Assembly (NCBI RefSeq): GCF_003265705.1
Contig: NW_020313285.1
Span: 17,545,990 to 17,609,989, forward strand
DNA: 64,000 bases
Origin: Callorhinus ursinus
Taxonomy: Eukaryota; Chordata; Mammalia; Carnivora; Otariidae
Reading direction: 5' to 3'
Part shown: positions 25,331 through 39,279 of the stretch, piece by piece
Numbering within the stretch: position 1 is the stretch's first letter
Layout of the letters: every line of letters starts with the position of its first letter
The notes under the pieces: model-generated
The model's database searches: none
What the model saw: the letters and a program-made list of their open reading frames with translations, nothing else
What the model was told of the DNA's origin: nothing
Translations under genes and position numbers: made by a program

Positions 25331-28300
25331 AATGAGCTCATATTTCCTGAAGGTTTTCTCTGAGAGTTCCCGAGGCCTGGTTTGAAGATGGGCTTGTCTT
25401 GATTGCACCGGGTACCCAAGGACTCCATCGTTCCGGGTTACACTAAATGTATGCTTGAGATTGTTCAGGTGCTTTGCATCTGCGCTGTAATTCCTTGTGC
25501 AGATCAGCACGTGACTATGCATTATCAGGCACTTTCTCCCGCTCTGTCCTCTTGCTATTCTCTCACCTCCAGCCAAGATCTGCCACACACTATCTTGCAC
25601 TTACTTCGTTTCTTTCTCATTCGCCCTTCTGCTGCGGATGTAATCCTTTGGCGTCCCTCATGTGTATGTGGGGTGGGGAACATTTTCCACATATGCCCCC
25701 CTTGGAAGTCCCCTGGGATGTGTCCTTGGTACCCTGAATGGTGTAAGGTGTGCCAAAGAGAGCTCAAGGTCACCCACCTGGGCCAGGCTCTCCAGGGAAA
25801 GCCAGCTGCAGGGCTACTTGAGCTCTCTGCATTCCTGATTTCACTTGTCTTTTCAGCCTCTAAGTCTTTCCTTACCAGCACATCAGTGCTTCAGAGGATT
25901 TAACAAATATTTATCTGCCATAGTTTTAGAGGCAGAAGTTAGATAATGATTTTTTTAAAAGCGAATGCAACAATTAAAAAACACTTGGAGATAAATACAA
26001 AGATATTCTGTTCAATGCACCATCAGTCTGCACTTCGGAGAGCGGGTAAGAAGAGTTTCTGTGGCAGAAGAGACTCAGGAAAAGCTGGGGTCACTGACAG
26101 AGAGCCAATTTTAATTTTCCTGAGTCCACCTGCATGTTTAAACTGTCCCATCAGCAGGAACTCCAACAATAAGGAGAAGCCTATTGCTGGGGTACCGTGG
26201 AGAAAGAAAGGACCAGCAATAAGCTGTATCCCTATCTTCTACGTTGAAACCCTGAGTAGGAGTCTCTGAGTGGCAGTACTTTCGGCAACAGACAGATATG
26301 GCTGGTGACAAATACGATGTCACTGACTGACCTCTTTTGGACCTCTTCTGATAAAAGAAACGGACAAGACTGAGCTGAGTTTGAACGACCTTCTGAGTAA
26401 GCAACGCCTTGCTTCGGGAAGGCCCAGCTCAGTGTGGGTCTCCAGCCTACTATGCCCCCTGATCTCTAGTTGATATTGACCAGAACAAGCCTGTCTTTGA
26501 CTGGTCCTGCCCTCCTGAGGCAGCAGCCTTGCCAAGCGGGGCTCGACTCTCACTGACGTTTATCTACCTAAAGCCTGGGCAGAAATCGTTTCATAATAAG
26601 TACTGGCTCAATGTTAGTTATAGGGACAAAGAATTACACAGTATTAAAAGTTGAAATATCCTTCTCAATAGGTCATATTAACCAAGACAAACTATTTTTC
26701 ATTCATGACAAAAAGCATACTTACCATCTCAACTCTAAACATGCCAGAATGACTTTTCACTTTTCATTCCAAGGAGAGCAAATTCTAATGATAGTTTAGC
26801 TACAAAAATTCATAGTTGACAGAAAGGCAGCAGAGTACAGTGGTGACCCGAGTTGGGGTCAGGCCCTCAAAAGGAAGGATACCGAAGGGACGTGGCTGAG
26901 TTGGTTCTGGTAGGTGTCTCAGCTGGGTGGTGGCAAGGTGGGACTAGGGTCCACACAGGAAGTTGGCTGAGGGAGACAGCAGCCTGATAGGGGTGAGAAG
27001 ATTTGTATCTGTATAGGGAGACCTAGCAATAAATAAACACACTGAGGATAAGGGGAATTAGGTTTCTCGCTGATGAAGAGGGTTGCAAAAATGGAAAAGA
27101 GGGGAAGCTAGAATGAACCCTATGGATGGAAAGTCATGGTGGGAGTATTGATATGATGGATCATGGCATACATACATTTCCTATGTCTTTTCTCTGAGAG
27201 TTCTGGGAGAGCAAAACCCCAGTAGTAAGGAGCACATTTAACCCTCATTTCTAAATGCAATTCACCACTAAAGGGAAGCAAGGCTCTTTCGTTTGTGCCA
27301 GGAAATGGGCAGGCAAAGTCTAAGAAGAGCCCCGAAAGTCTTTTTGTGCCAGGAAGTGGGGAAGCACTTAAAAAGTCAGGGGGTATATCAAAAGACACAG
27401 AAGCCAGTTCGAAGAAGCTCTCACTGGCCAAATCTATAACACTCTGAGCCTGAAAATAAACAATGATAGTAACAGATACTATCCTATTGAATAAAGAGAA
27501 ATTCACACTGATTTTTAAAAAGTAAGCAAATGGGGAAAAGAGAGAATTCTTTCTTATAGAATTTCAATTAATAAATGTAGAAGAAATGATAAAATGAGAA
27601 AGTTTTCATTCAGGACCAAAAAAAAAAAAACATCAATAAATGCTAAGACTAGTGGGTGAAGGGGGGGTAACAGGATATTTACAGTTTAAAATATCTCATT
27701 ACAAAACATTTATTATTTTCAAAGGAAAAACAGAGCAGCTCTAAAGTGGAGAAATCTGGGAGACATTATGTCATTTGAGTGATCCGAGTTAACATCAGCA
27801 GCGATGGGACAAGCTGCCATCTATTCCTACTTGATGGGGTACAGGGGAAGAACTCAGCAGATCCTCAGTTATATTCTTGCCTCAAATTTCTAACTTCAAT
27901 GTACTCCCGAGAAAACATCAGACAAAATCAAATTGAGGGACATTATTAAAATGACTGGTCTATAATCTTTAAAAACATTACAGACATGAAGAGCAAGGAA
28001 GGCCTGAAGAACTGTTCTGAATTGAAGCAAGCAGGCTGACAGATAACAGCCAAGTGTCATGAGCAATCTGGTTTGAATTCCCTTACTGGAAAAAAAAAAA
28101 AAAACATGATTAGGGTAGTTGGCAAAATGCGAATGGGCTCTTTGGGTGAAGGATATACGGGAATTCTTTGCACTATCCCCGCAATTTTCTAGTAATACGG
28201 GAAATATTGGGGAAAAAATAGGACATCTAAAATTTCACACACAGAATTCTACTTCTGTCTAGGATAGAGAAGTTTGCAGCAGATTGTTGTTCCCATTATA

Positions 28301-28549
28301 ACAACCAGGAAACAGCAGATGAACTAAAATTCATACTTTTACTGAAGTCATGGGACGGTAAAGAAGGAATCTATGTTGAAGTGAACTAAATTCAAGAAGA
28401 ACGTGTCTTCAATAAAAGTGAAATACACAATATCCGAAATAAAAGATTTACCAAGTAGACTTTATTAAGGATAAGCTGCCTGGACACAGCAGGAAATGGG
28501 ATGAATAAATTAAGACAAGGCAGTAATAAAAAAGCCTAGACTGCAGCAC
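25331..28549. other. AT-rich interval, mostly unassigned
   Basis: No gene. It contains A13 (27618-27630) and A15 (28090-28104) runs that look like retroelement tails. The sequence around 28100-28200 resembles a widespread old repeat that I cannot name. The part at 26000-26600 is more balanced in composition and not recognised; it could be a degraded LTR. Confidence 0.5.
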
Positions 28550-29690
28550 AGAGACAAAAATATTGAACAGATCATTAGTGGGACAGGACTCACATACATG
28601 TAACTGGAGTCTTACAAGGAGAGAGAGAATAAGGCAGGAGTATTTGAAAAGATACTGGGTAAAAATCTACAAAACCTAAAGACATCGATCTCATATCCAA
28701 GAAGGTCAGTGAACCCCAAATAAAATAAACACAAAGGAAACCACAAAGGCAAATCATCACCAAACTACCAAAAGCCAAAAGTAACAAGAAAATGTAACAA
28801 GTAGCCAGAAAAAGATCTATCACCTTCAAGAAAACAACAGTAACGGTGATGTTTCATTTCTCATCAGAGATGATGGAAGTCAAAAGACAATGAAGAAAAC
28901 TTCCAGGTCAAGAAGAAAGAAGAAAGAATACCAAAAAGAAGGAGAAGGGAGAAAAATAAAGGTAAGAAAAAAAATCACCGCAACAGAAAACATTTCCACC
29001 AGTACTCTATGAGTATTCCGGTTCCCCCACATCCTTGTCGACACTTACTATGATCAGTCTTAAAATTTAGCCATTTGAAGAGATGTGTAATAGGATATCA
29101 TTGTGTTGTTAACCTACATTTCCCAATGACTAATGATGTTCCTCATCTTTTAATGTATTTATTTGCCATCCATAAGTATTTACTTACCCAAGAAGAATGA
29201 AAGCCTATGTAGGCAAAGGGACATAAATATAAACATTCATAGAAGCTTTATTCTTAATAGTTCCCAAATGGACACAACTTCATGTGCATCACCAGGAATG
29301 ACCCTGCACACTGTGATAAACTCATCCAATGCAAATACCACTCAGCAATAAAAAAAGACCTGATTTGCTAATGATGTGGACAAAACTGATACATTATGGT
29401 AGGGGAAGAAGTCAGAACCCAAAGATCCCTTCTGTAGAGTTCTCCTTACACGAAGTTCAGGAGTACCTGAACTAATCTATCCACAGTGGTCAGAACTGGA
29501 ACAGTGATGGCCTCTGGGTGTGGAAGGGTTGGCTGGAAAGGGACCGGAGATCACTTTCTAGAATGACAGAAACGTTTCATGTCTTCATTTGAGTGATGGT
29601 GTATACATGTGTCAAAAATCATTCACAGTGATCTAGGCATTTCTTTGTATGTAAATTATACTTCAATTTAAAAAAAAAAATCCACATTCA
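28550..29690 (+). repeat. Old L1 (L1ME-like) fragment ending in its A-tail
   Basis: The order is internal L1 sequence (28550-28960), then CCACATCCTTGTCGACACTT, CTAATGATGTTCCTCATC and TTGCCATCC. ATAGAAGCTTTATTCTTAAT, CCACTCAGCAATAAAAAA and GTGATGGTGTATACATGTGT follow. It ends at TGTATGTAAATTATACTTCA and an A10 tail at about 29671-29680. This is the conserved order of the 3' half of ancient L1ME-type elements, with several internal deletions. Confidence 0.8.
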
Positions 29691-31089
29691 GGTTGTATTT
29701 TTCCCCCAGGACAACACTTGAAATTAAACGATCATAAATGGCAATCTAAGAAATCTGTATATTTCATCCAATTCTCACCCAGGAATCCAGGGCTTTGCCC
29801 CCATACAGGTTGGATAGCGGGGCTCTGGCCTGCTCCAGGAGGATGGTGGGGCCCCTCAGACAAGGCTCCTGGGCAAGGTCCCTGGTAGAACTGTGTGACT
29901 GCAAGTGGCAGTGTGGCCACAGCCGCAGGGGCAGGAAGTCATCAGGAGCCTGGCAGGGACCCAGGGCTGTTCACGCCACAGAGGTGCTTCCAAAGCTGGA
30001 GAGGGTCACAGGGCAGCCCAGGCTGGCCCTCAGGCCCAGCCCTACAGCCAGGGCTGGCTTCACGGGTGTGTGACCGGTGCAATGACCCAGGTCTCTGTAC
30101 TCAGAGGGCCCTTGGTGCTTGGTGTTAAATGCTCAGAGGTTATGGTCTTAAAATACTTAACAATTACCTCTAAATTTGTGTTTCATAAGCAAAGTCCAAT
30201 GGGACAGTGGAGGATACGCGCGGGAGCTGGGGCCCCAGCATGCGTGTGTTCCTCATTCCCACTGTCTCCTGGCCTCCCCGGGACGGCTCCCTGCTGCCAG
30301 CTCCTCAGCCCTGGTGCCCCCGGGGGTTCTTCCTCTAGGTAACCTCTGTTGGTGCCCTCCACCCGAGGTGCTGAAGGGCTCAGGTTGGGGGAGGGGGTCT
30401 GTGTTTTGTGTGTGCCCTCCACCCCTGGCGGGGGCCTGGGTGAGGATGTGGGCAGGGTATCGTTTGGGCACACCCCACCAGGCAGGGCTGTGATGGCAGC
30501 TATCCCTGCCCCAGGCTGTGACAACACCACAGTACCAACAGTGTGGGGGCCTCTCGCTCACCTTCAAGTAAGGCCCTGAACAGCCCCCCTGGTGCAGCGG
30601 TGCACGCCCTGGCAGGAGGCCCGTCTGCAGTGGGGTGGGTCAGGGGGCCCATGGGGTGGTGAGGCCGGGGTGCCACGGTTTCGTTTTGCAGCGGGCCCTA
30701 CTAATTCTACGGTCAGTGCTGGATGCCCCTGCCTGTTCTATGGGCGGGTGGCTGCTGGATGGACGGTTGACCGGGATGGTGGCACTAGAAGGAGGAGGGG
30801 GCCAGCCGAGGAGGCGACTGGGCTTGTCTAAGCAAGAGGTGCCAGTGACCCGGGCGGGTGGTTCACACGCCGTTTCAGGCAGAGCTGGGGCTGGGAGTGC
30901 AAGCCGGGGGTCAGGAACGGCAGCGTGGGCTTTTGGCCAGAATAACCAGGTGAAAGCCACTGACTAGTCCCCAGGATGGGCAAACAGGGGAGGACGAAGT
31001 CTGGGTGCAAAGTCAAGAATGTGTTCCAAGCACACCAGGATGGAGAGGGGTATGAAGTGTCCCAGGGGAGAACATCAAGGGGCTGTCCA

Positions 31090-31215
31090 TCGGCTTTGTG
31101 AGCCTGCAGCTCGGGAAAGGGGTAGGGACCAGGGGCAGGGATTCGAGGGTCTAAAATCATGGGACTGGATGACGTCACCCAGGGCCTGAGGGAGATCAAG
31201 AAGAAAAGAGTGTTG
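31090..31215 (-). repeat. L2 ORF2 remnant, antisense
   Basis: ATGGGACTGGATGACGTCAC and CCAGGGCCTGAGGGAGATCA match the reverse of an internal L2 segment. Short and diverged. Confidence 0.5.
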
Positions 31216-32044
31216 GCCCAAAAAAGTGATTCTCAGACAATTCTCAAGTGTGGAAACCTGTGAAATTTAACAGTTCCTCTTCTGCATTAGAAAATCTGTG
31301 TTCCGTTTGAAAATGATGTATTTAATTAGGTCATTCAGCCTAACTTTCAAAGAAACTCTTGCCAAACATTCTATTTTTCCTTCATGTGCCTCAAGTTGTT
31401 ACGCTCAGCAAGAGCCCCCAAGCTCCTGGGGCCGGGGGTTATTGTTCTAATGAACGAGGTCCAGCTCTGAGAGCACGCGGCTGGAGGCACGGCGAACAGA
31501 TGGGAGGGCACTGGCTCCCCGCAGCCTCACTCCGGGATTGAAGTTTCCTTTGTACGGTTGCTGCTCGGGGGGGAAAACGGAGAAGAAAGAAAAGGTCCCC
31601 CAGTATTGGCGTCACAACAGGTTGGGGCTGGCACACTGACTTTGTTCTGGACTGAATAAATTAATGGCCAGTGTGTTTCCAGGCCAATGTGACTGCTCAG
31701 CACTGCTCACCTTGACGGAGGCAGCCGCCCACACCTGCATTCATTTACATCAGCAGAAACCCGGGTCCTAAAGCCAGGCAGGCGCTACCTCCGGCTGTCC
31801 TGCTTGCACTGGGCCGGAGCATGATCTTCCTTCCTGGCGGGGCGGGCAGCCCCCTGCTCTGCTACCTCAGTTAACTGCATGCCTGTACCAAGGTACTGCA
31901 CACTGTGCTCCCTGCAGAGGAGAGGCTCCCGCATCTGTCCCAGAGCCTCGGAGGCAGGGGTGCTGCCCGATTCTGCTATGACACGAGGAAGGGAGCCCCG
32001 GGCACAAGCAAACAGGGGTTTCCAAATGGTTATTTGCTGGAAAG

Positions 32045-32205
32045 GCTGGTGATGGTGGGGAGAGGGGTGGGTGAAGGGAGAGACTGAATGGGGAGCGGAA
32101 CCGGGAGATGGGGGTGGACTGGGGGCAGTGACAGCGGTGATGGTGGTGATGCAAAGGAGGTGGCCCGTGGGGGTAAGGGAGGGGATGGTGGTGGTGACCT
32201 AACGG
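32045..32205 (+). repeat. G-rich GGTG/GATGGTG low-complexity tract
   Basis: Repeated GGTGATGGTGG, GGGGTGGG and GGTGGTGGTG motifs without a fixed period. Confidence 0.7.
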
Positions 32206-35084
32206 CAGTTAGAGACACAGCCCATTTCCCTCCCCTCTAAGAATGAGGCTGCCCTGATGAGTTATGACAGAGAGCATGCGTGCCTGCATAGAGCAAGAAG
32301 AAGACAGATGTGCCCGGGCAGGAACCTTTCATAAAGAACATTGACGATGTCCATAAAGGCTGGGCGTCCACAGGTCGGCACGAGAGCCCCCCCAGGGCAC
32401 ACAGGCCAGAGGCTAAAGCCAAGGGTGGTGGTGAAGAGCCGCGCTGGGGCTCCACGGCTAACCAACTCACCACCACGCGTCCCTCTGGGCAAAGGACTGC
32501 GGCCGCCTTTGTGGGGCCAGGAGGGCTTGCCAGGGAGAAAGGGCATGCTGTCTGATGGCATCAGAGGGAGCGCCTGTCCCTGATTTCAGGGGCCACTCAG
32601 GCCTGAGTCAGGCGGCAGCTCTGTGGCAGGTGGTGCCCCTGAACTTTGTAGCGGGTCACAAAGTCACTGCAGAGGGATTCCAGCACGTGAATTCTAGCGG
32701 AGGAGACCCGGTGGGAGTGCAGGAGGACACGCCAGGAAATCAGGGAATATCTCGTCAGAACGATGAAAACACTCTCCTGGCACTGTGTGACAATCCTGGG
32801 TGCTCACTGAGAACTCGAGGAACACACAGCCTGACACGACTATTTGGAAACAGGGAATGAAACATGGTATTTTTAATCCTACACCTCAGAGACAAGGAAA
32901 GGGCACACTGGGACGAGTTTTCCCAGCAGTCACACAGGTTATGCTATCTAGAACATCCGGGGGCACCTGGGCTCCCTACGACTCCCCTTGGGCTGTGGGC
33001 CCATGCCGCCTCCCTGCTGGGGATGCTGACATACTAATGGTTAGGTGACAGTGTCTTCTGAAGGGCACCCCTGCTCTTCGCAGCCCCGAGGAAGGCTGGT
33101 CCCTGTGTGGACAGGGAAGTTGGCAGCGACCACGTGGTCACCATCCATCATTTTGGTGCAGAGTTTGCACTGCCATAACTGGGCTCACTTCTAAACACCA
33201 CAAAAGGGAAAGAACACTTAGGAGTCCAACAATCTTGAGCTCCACGACTGGAAAATTGGAGAATAAACTTTGCCCTGAGGCCAATAGGGGGAAATACATG
33301 CAGGAATGAGCACAAAGCACCTGGCAGTCTCTGCTCATGTGGGTCCAGGAAAATGGCTAGCTCTGTCCTCCCTTCCCAAGAAAAAGATGATTCAATTAGC
33401 AGGAAATCTGTAAAAACAAAACCAAAGATCTTTTATACAGCAAAGTTTCTCACCTATATGAGACTGTGTCTGAATTTTAGATTGTGGATTAACCTATTTC
33501 AAGAGAATATTGATATAAAAGACCTACGGGCTTTTAAGTACTTGTTATGTGCCAGATACTATCAATGCTTGATGTAGACTTGTTGTCATGGGTGATTTTG
33601 TTATCAATTAAAAAAAAAACCACTTTACTCCTTAGTTTTTAGTTTGTGCATCTTTTTGATATAAAGATCTCACTAAAGTGACCAAAAAAACAAGGTTTGT
33701 ACCAGAAGCTATTCTTAAGTTATTCAGACGGCCTGTCCCCACATGGTCTCGTACTAGAGCAGGAGGCCTGGAGCAAGGTGTCTGAACCCCACACACGCAA
33801 GACGAGGCCCTTCGCGGGGGGCAAAGCTCCTCCACGGCCAGGCCTGAGGTTGAACGCCTGTCCACAGCAGGAGCTGTACTGAGATATTAAGAAAGAGACA
33901 GGGGGAGCACAGTTTCGAATGTGAGTTCAGACGGCTCAGCAGAAAAGTGGGAAAATAATCAGCAGGCTCCTATAAGGAAAAATTTAAAGCCTAAGTGATC
34001 TCCCCAGACCCTTGTGACAGCAGTCTGCACTGAGGAAGGAGGTCTGCGACTGAAGTGGGGGTGAGGGGACGGAGACCAGGAACGGCTCAGCTGGGCTCCA
34101 GTGCCCCCGTCCAGTGCGGGGGGCCCCACCTGGGCATGACCCTGACCTCCCCGGCCTTGGCCCCCTGCTCTTCTGTAAGGGGGAGGTAGAACTGGACCAT
34201 TGCTAACTTCCCCGGGAGCTCTCATCTTCCCTCATTGGTCCAGCGTTCCTGAGAGGGTCTCCTGATTTCAAAAAAAGCCATCTGTCCCAGCTAGACATTC
34301 TTAAAACCCAGACTGTGCCCCCAGAAGAGTAAGTGTTGTCCTTTATGCCTGACCAAAAGGAGGGAGCAGAGAGAAGTGGGGAGTCTGAGGATGAGAGACA
34401 GGGGTCCTGCTTCCCACCCCGACGGGAGCGTGGACTTGTGTCTCCTGCATAACGAGGGCGTCCCAGTGCAGGGGCTCATGGTGCGGGGGCTCCGGGCAGA
34501 TGAGCCACGCAGCCCTGCAGGCTCTGCCACTCCCCGATTATAGTATGTCCTGAAGGTGGTCTCCTGATAGACATCGTCAGCCTTGCAATTCTGATTAATC
34601 AGAACACAGCTCCCATGGCTAATTAGCAGCAGAGAAAGTGGGCTGCACTGTGGGTCAGGGGGTGCTCAACCCTGGCTCTGTGCTCCTGGTGGGGCTGGTC
34701 AGTGGGTGGCTGGGGAGTGGAGGTAAAGGTGGCTGAAGCTGTGGCCGCGTGGTGCCAGGGAAGGTGTGAGCCCCGCTCTGCTGCTTCCCAGTCCCCCTGC
34801 GGAGGACTCACCACTCTCTGCTTTAACAATTCATCAGCAGAACCCCCAAGTGTCTTTTCTAGTTTAACAAACCCTGCTGCCACCACAGGGCAAGGCCCCA
34901 AAGCCAGGCTAAAATGTCTCCTTCCAAAAGTCAGCACAAGTTTCGGAAAAAGTAAGCTGAGATTTCAAGTTCTACAACAACTTCTCGGGCTCAGGGTGGC
35001 TGGTCATGTTCCAGCTCATAGCGTCTCCTCCAGAAGATCCCAGCAGTGTCCCCAGGGGAGTCAGCCAGCCCAGGGTTACCACCC

Positions 35085-35240
35085 TCCTTTTGTTTTTACC
35101 AGCTGCGTGGCCTTAGACGAGTCACGTAACCTCTCTGGTCCTCAGCCTACAGCTATAGGTAACAACCAGTACCTTGCCCACGGATGAGAGATGGCTCACA
35201 TGCAGTCCTCAGCACAGTGTGGGGCCTCTAGAATGTTCTC
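35085..35240 (+). repeat. MIR, sense
   Basis: ACCAGCTGCGTGGCCTTAGA, CGAGTCACGTAACCTCTCTG and GTCCTCAGCCTACAGCTATA match the MIR core. GATGGCTCACATGCAGTC follows. Confidence 0.8.
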
Positions 35241-38029
35241 AGTCAAGGACCTCTTATCAGTTTCTTCAGCGACACCCTGCTCTCAAGGACTAGGTGCAGA
35301 AGTGAGAGAGATGGAGACCCTTCTGGCAGGGGCTTGTCTTTCCCCATCTACAGGGCTACTGCCTTCTCTAGGCCTAACTAGGCTCTGGAAGACACTGGAC
35401 TCCTCTTGGTGGGAGTGTGCTGGGGAAGGGGATCTATATATACAGGGGCTCTCGTTCTCGGGGCCTCCAGCCATGAGTGCACAGCACAGGAGGTGAGGGG
35501 GGAGCTGGGAACATGACTGCAGATTCCCGGACTCGACAACCAGGCAGAGCCTGGGAATGTGCCTTTTTCACCAGTCCCCTGGCTGAGCTTCGGTCACAGG
35601 GCTGGACCACATGTTGAGAAGCCCCCGGGCTCTAGCCCCTGCAGCCAGGACAGACAAGGCTTTGGGTTCTGGCAGATGCAGGCATCTCCTCCCACCTGTG
35701 GGGCAGCCCTGCTTGTGCAGGGGCTCATGCGTCCTCAGAGGCTTCATCTGGTCACCTGGCAGCAGAGAAATGTGCGGGCCTAGGACTCCCCGGGGGGGTG
35801 CGCAGGACAATTGCTTCAGCTGGTGGATCCTTCTGGAAAAGCTATGTGCACACAAAGGGTGAAGGATGAGCTGGGGAGGTGGCTATTTCAAGCCGTCTCT
35901 TGAAGTCCCTAATGGGGGAAGAATCACCTCCTGGTGCAGGAGTCGCGCGAACGGAGGATGGTGGCGGGCTTGGCGGTGACCTCACTCCGCCCCAGGCAGC
36001 TCCACGCAGACAGGAGGGCACCGCCCAGGGCCCGGTGTGCCACCGGCAGCGGCTCCCAGCCGCCCCCTCTGCGAGACCAGCCCTGCCCGGGACTCTCCGC
36101 TTGGGCCACCCCTTTCTCCTCGGCCATTCACCTGAACGTGACTCTTATAAAGGTTTTGTCTTTTTTTCTTCTGTGAATTCCTGCGTCCCCAGGGTAGGTG
36201 TGGCAGGCAGTGCGAGCCCAAGACGGGGAGCTGCCCCTGCCTCTGGACTTGCGACGGTGTCACAGAGTAAACCGTGAGGCAGGCCGCGGCTCTGTTACCG
36301 TCTGACGGGCAAAGGCCAGCGTTCTACACAGCTTCCTTGGGTCACAGCCGTGGTTTCCAGAAACAGGGAGCACCTTCTGGCCCACACGCAGGAATTTCAG
36401 TCCTCGCGTTCTTGCCTTGAGGTGGTCAGGATCCCACACACGGGGTTAAAAGTAAACATGAAAGATTCCAGAGAACATAACCTTGTGAAAATGTCTTCTC
36501 TGGAAGTGGCCTCACCTGGGTCCTGGCTGTGGTGTAACTGGTTTGCCCTTCGGTGGCCCACGTCAGTGGGGATCTGCTCCCAGCAAGCCCGAATGCTGTG
36601 CGGCGGGGGTGGGGCTGCCCCCTTAATCCTCAGCGCGGACGCTGGTGAGGAAGACAGCAGTGAGGGCGACGAGGCTGAAGGCGGACGTGGGCTGAGCTCT
36701 TAGAGTGAAGCCCAGAGAAGACATCAAAGGATGGGGGCTAAGGTCAACACGCTTCTTCTTCTAGAAACTGCCCTGCTCCAAATGAGGCCTTTGAGTGTCG
36801 AGTGTCTACCCACAGGCTTCTAAGCATGAAGATATTTTAGGCCATTTGGGTTCACTGCATTATGGATTTTTGTACTCCCTGGTCAGCTGTAGGAGGGAGG
36901 ACAGAGCATGACAGGCTCAGGAATCCATCCCCTGGGAAGTAACCACCTTCTGCATGAGGTCAGGGTCCCCTCGGTGGTCTTCTAGAACCTACTGCACACC
37001 CCACAGCACAGTGTAACTCGATGAAAGCCCCTCCTTTCCTATTTCAGGTTAATTGGGTCTGTACCACAGTTCACACATTCTTGTTTTTGGATCTCTGATT
37101 ACTGATTAATGGCAAGTCATTGGTTATAGACGCATACTGCATACCGTCAGCATTTGAGATGTGAGCTGCAAATAAATGCCCATAATTAGTAATTGAGAAA
37201 GACTGCAAGGCCATGAGATACACAAAGCCCTCAGGAAATGCAAGGTACAATCTCCCCTTGTTCAGGCAATTTCCAAACTCTAGATGTAAAGGTGTCTGGG
37301 TGTGGAAAGTAAGTTGGGAGTGAAAATTTCACACTGGGGCCAACTTTACAAGAAGAAGAAACAATTGGAGAAAACCCAATTTAGTTAATTGTCTTTGTTT
37401 CCCCTGCTGTTTGTAGGTCCGAGGAGCCAGACGTTCTTTGCTGAAGCCTAGGCTTGCTCCAGCCACGGAGGCCTGGAGGGTGGGTCTTGCTGCTTCTGCA
37501 TACACTCTGTTATCTCCCAGGGGTTGGGCATAATGGGAAAGCAGAGTTTGCAAAGGTTTCCGGGAGTGGCCCTAGGACAGTGATGCTTGTTGCCATGGAA
37601 ATGAAGATAAAGTCTTCAGCTCATCACTGCCATCTCAGCAGGATGTGGGAAAGGAATGGACAAGTAAGTTAGAACCCTCCCAAGTTTGGTTAGAGATGCA
37701 TTCATGAACAGCAAAAGAAGCGAAGGAATAACTGTTCGGGCAGGCCTTACCTCACCGCGTGTGCGGCTTTAGCCCAACTCATCCTATCAGAATCTCATTC
37801 TACAGAAGAAAGAGTAAAATGTGGCTTTCCAAAACAAGAAGCCCATTGTCTTACTCCTTCCTTCCTTCTCTTCCCTCCTTCCACAAATTTCTGATGGTGC
37901 ATTTCAACGTGAGTCTACTTAGTAGAGTTAGAGGTGATACAATCATTTATTTTTTTTGCTATTTATTGAAGGGCATACCCGTAATTAGATACGCCTAGTT
38001 GGCCTTGCCTGACTCTGACTTGACACAGC
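35241..38029. other. Intron with one AT-rich island
   Basis: GC-rich with scattered CpG at 35930-36130. The 37020-37260 interval is AT-rich, with several TAAT cores such as CATAATTAGTAATTG. No gene or element recognised. Confidence 0.4.
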
Positions 38030-38480
38030 TAGAGAGAATGGCCAGCAATGTCTTCAGAAAGGGCTCCACGGACAAGGCTGGGACTTCTGAGGCTAAGAAG
38101 CCTTGCATGTTCACAAGGGCATCTTGGAACACTGGCTTTGGGAGTCCTGGGCCACCACAGAAGAGGTCTGAGTATCCTGCGGTACAGGTGGTGTGGGAAT
38201 GTTCTGAGACGACATGGCGGAGGAGATGGGGTGCAGCAGATCCCGCCAAGGTGGCAGACATGTGAATGACACCGGCTAGGACCCTCAGTTATAGCCATGT
38301 TGGTAGCTGACCACCACCAAGTGACCCCGATCAAGGCCACCTAAAGCAGAAAAATCACCCAGCTGAACTGAGTCCAAACTCCTTACAGAGTGTGAGATCG
38401 AATACAAGCTGTTTTAAGCTGCTGGGATCTGGGGTAATTAGTTACACCACTGTAAATACCCTGAATACCAAAGTAAAACT
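38030..38480 (+). repeat. Possible ancient LTR or MER-type repeat tail
   Basis: The end TTTTAAGCTGCTGGGATCTG followed by GGTAATTAGTTACACCACTG resembles the 3' end of several old LTRs (TTAAGCCACTAAGTTTTGGGG type). The upstream part is too degraded to assign. Confidence 0.35.
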
Positions 38481-38544
38481 CACTGGCCACCCTTGGTGTA
38501 GACAAAAAATGTGTCCAGGGTGGAGCAGGAGTACCTGGGGGCTT

Positions 38545-39010
38545 TTACAATAATAGAACAATAATACGAATATACACTGAGTGATTACTATGTGCAAGAC
38601 ACTTCAAAACATTTTATATGGAATACTCACTTACATGCAACATCTCCCCAAGCACCTCAGGATACCAAACTCCTAAGAATGGGGCCAAACACTGGTGGAC
38701 CAACCTCAAATGAGTGATCAATAACAATTCACCCTAACAGAGCGTCTGACTGTTATCCAATACTGTCTTCTCTTTCATCTGAGCCTCACTATACCGGGTA
38801 TAAGCTGGGCAAGGTTGATTTCATCATCACCATCTCTCTCTCTCTCTCTCTCTTTTTTTTTTAACAGATGAGGAAACTGAGCAAGGCTCACAGAGGTTGT
38901 GATATGCGCAGGTTCCTACTGGTTAGTAAAGGAGATGAAATTTGAACGCAGATCTGACAGATCTCCCTGGCCCATGGTTTTTCTGTACATCACTCTGCCT
39001 CTCTGCATAA
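38545..39010 (-). repeat. MIR relics, antisense, split by a (TC)n tract
   Basis: A first piece (38545-38640) reads TGATTACTATGTGCAAGACA. A second (38760-39010) reads ACAGATGAGGAAACTGAGCA, then AGGCTCACAGAGGTTGTG and TACTGGTTAGTAAAGGAGAT. Both follow the reverse MIR; they may be one disrupted or two separate copies. Confidence 0.7.
38833..38862 (+). repeat. (TC)n and T10 tract
   Basis: About ten TC units followed by a T run, grown inside the MIR. Confidence 0.9.
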
Positions 39011-39279
39011 TGTTAGCTAGTAGAGACAGGTCTTCCTTCCCATGACATTCCTGCCTCTCCCCCAAGATCTACTCAACACAAGGAGGATCAGACAACATCC
39101 TTACAGAGGAAACAAATTCTAACTTTCAAATGGACGTGAGCTGCACGCGTGTTTTGTAGCACCTCATTTCTCAAGCTCTCCTCTGCAAAACTCATGTCCT
39201 AGGGGTGGTGTGAGGACAAGGAGTTAAAGTTGCTGTGAGAATTGAGCTGGGAGGGGCACACAGTGACTGCGAAGTGACT

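Larger units (their letters stand above)
29691..35084. other. GC-rich, repeat-poor intron
   Basis: After the L1 tail, composition shifts to GC-rich unique DNA. Only the small L2 relic at 31.1 kb and the GGTG tract at 32.05 kb were recognised. Part of 33530-33570 resembles a MIR (TTGTTATGTGCCAGATACTA) but is too short to call. Confidence 0.45.

Noticed and set aside
25290..25345. T21 run preceded by TTTTAAGA, resembling a minus-strand SINE tail
   Set aside because: No SINE body follows the tract on either side.
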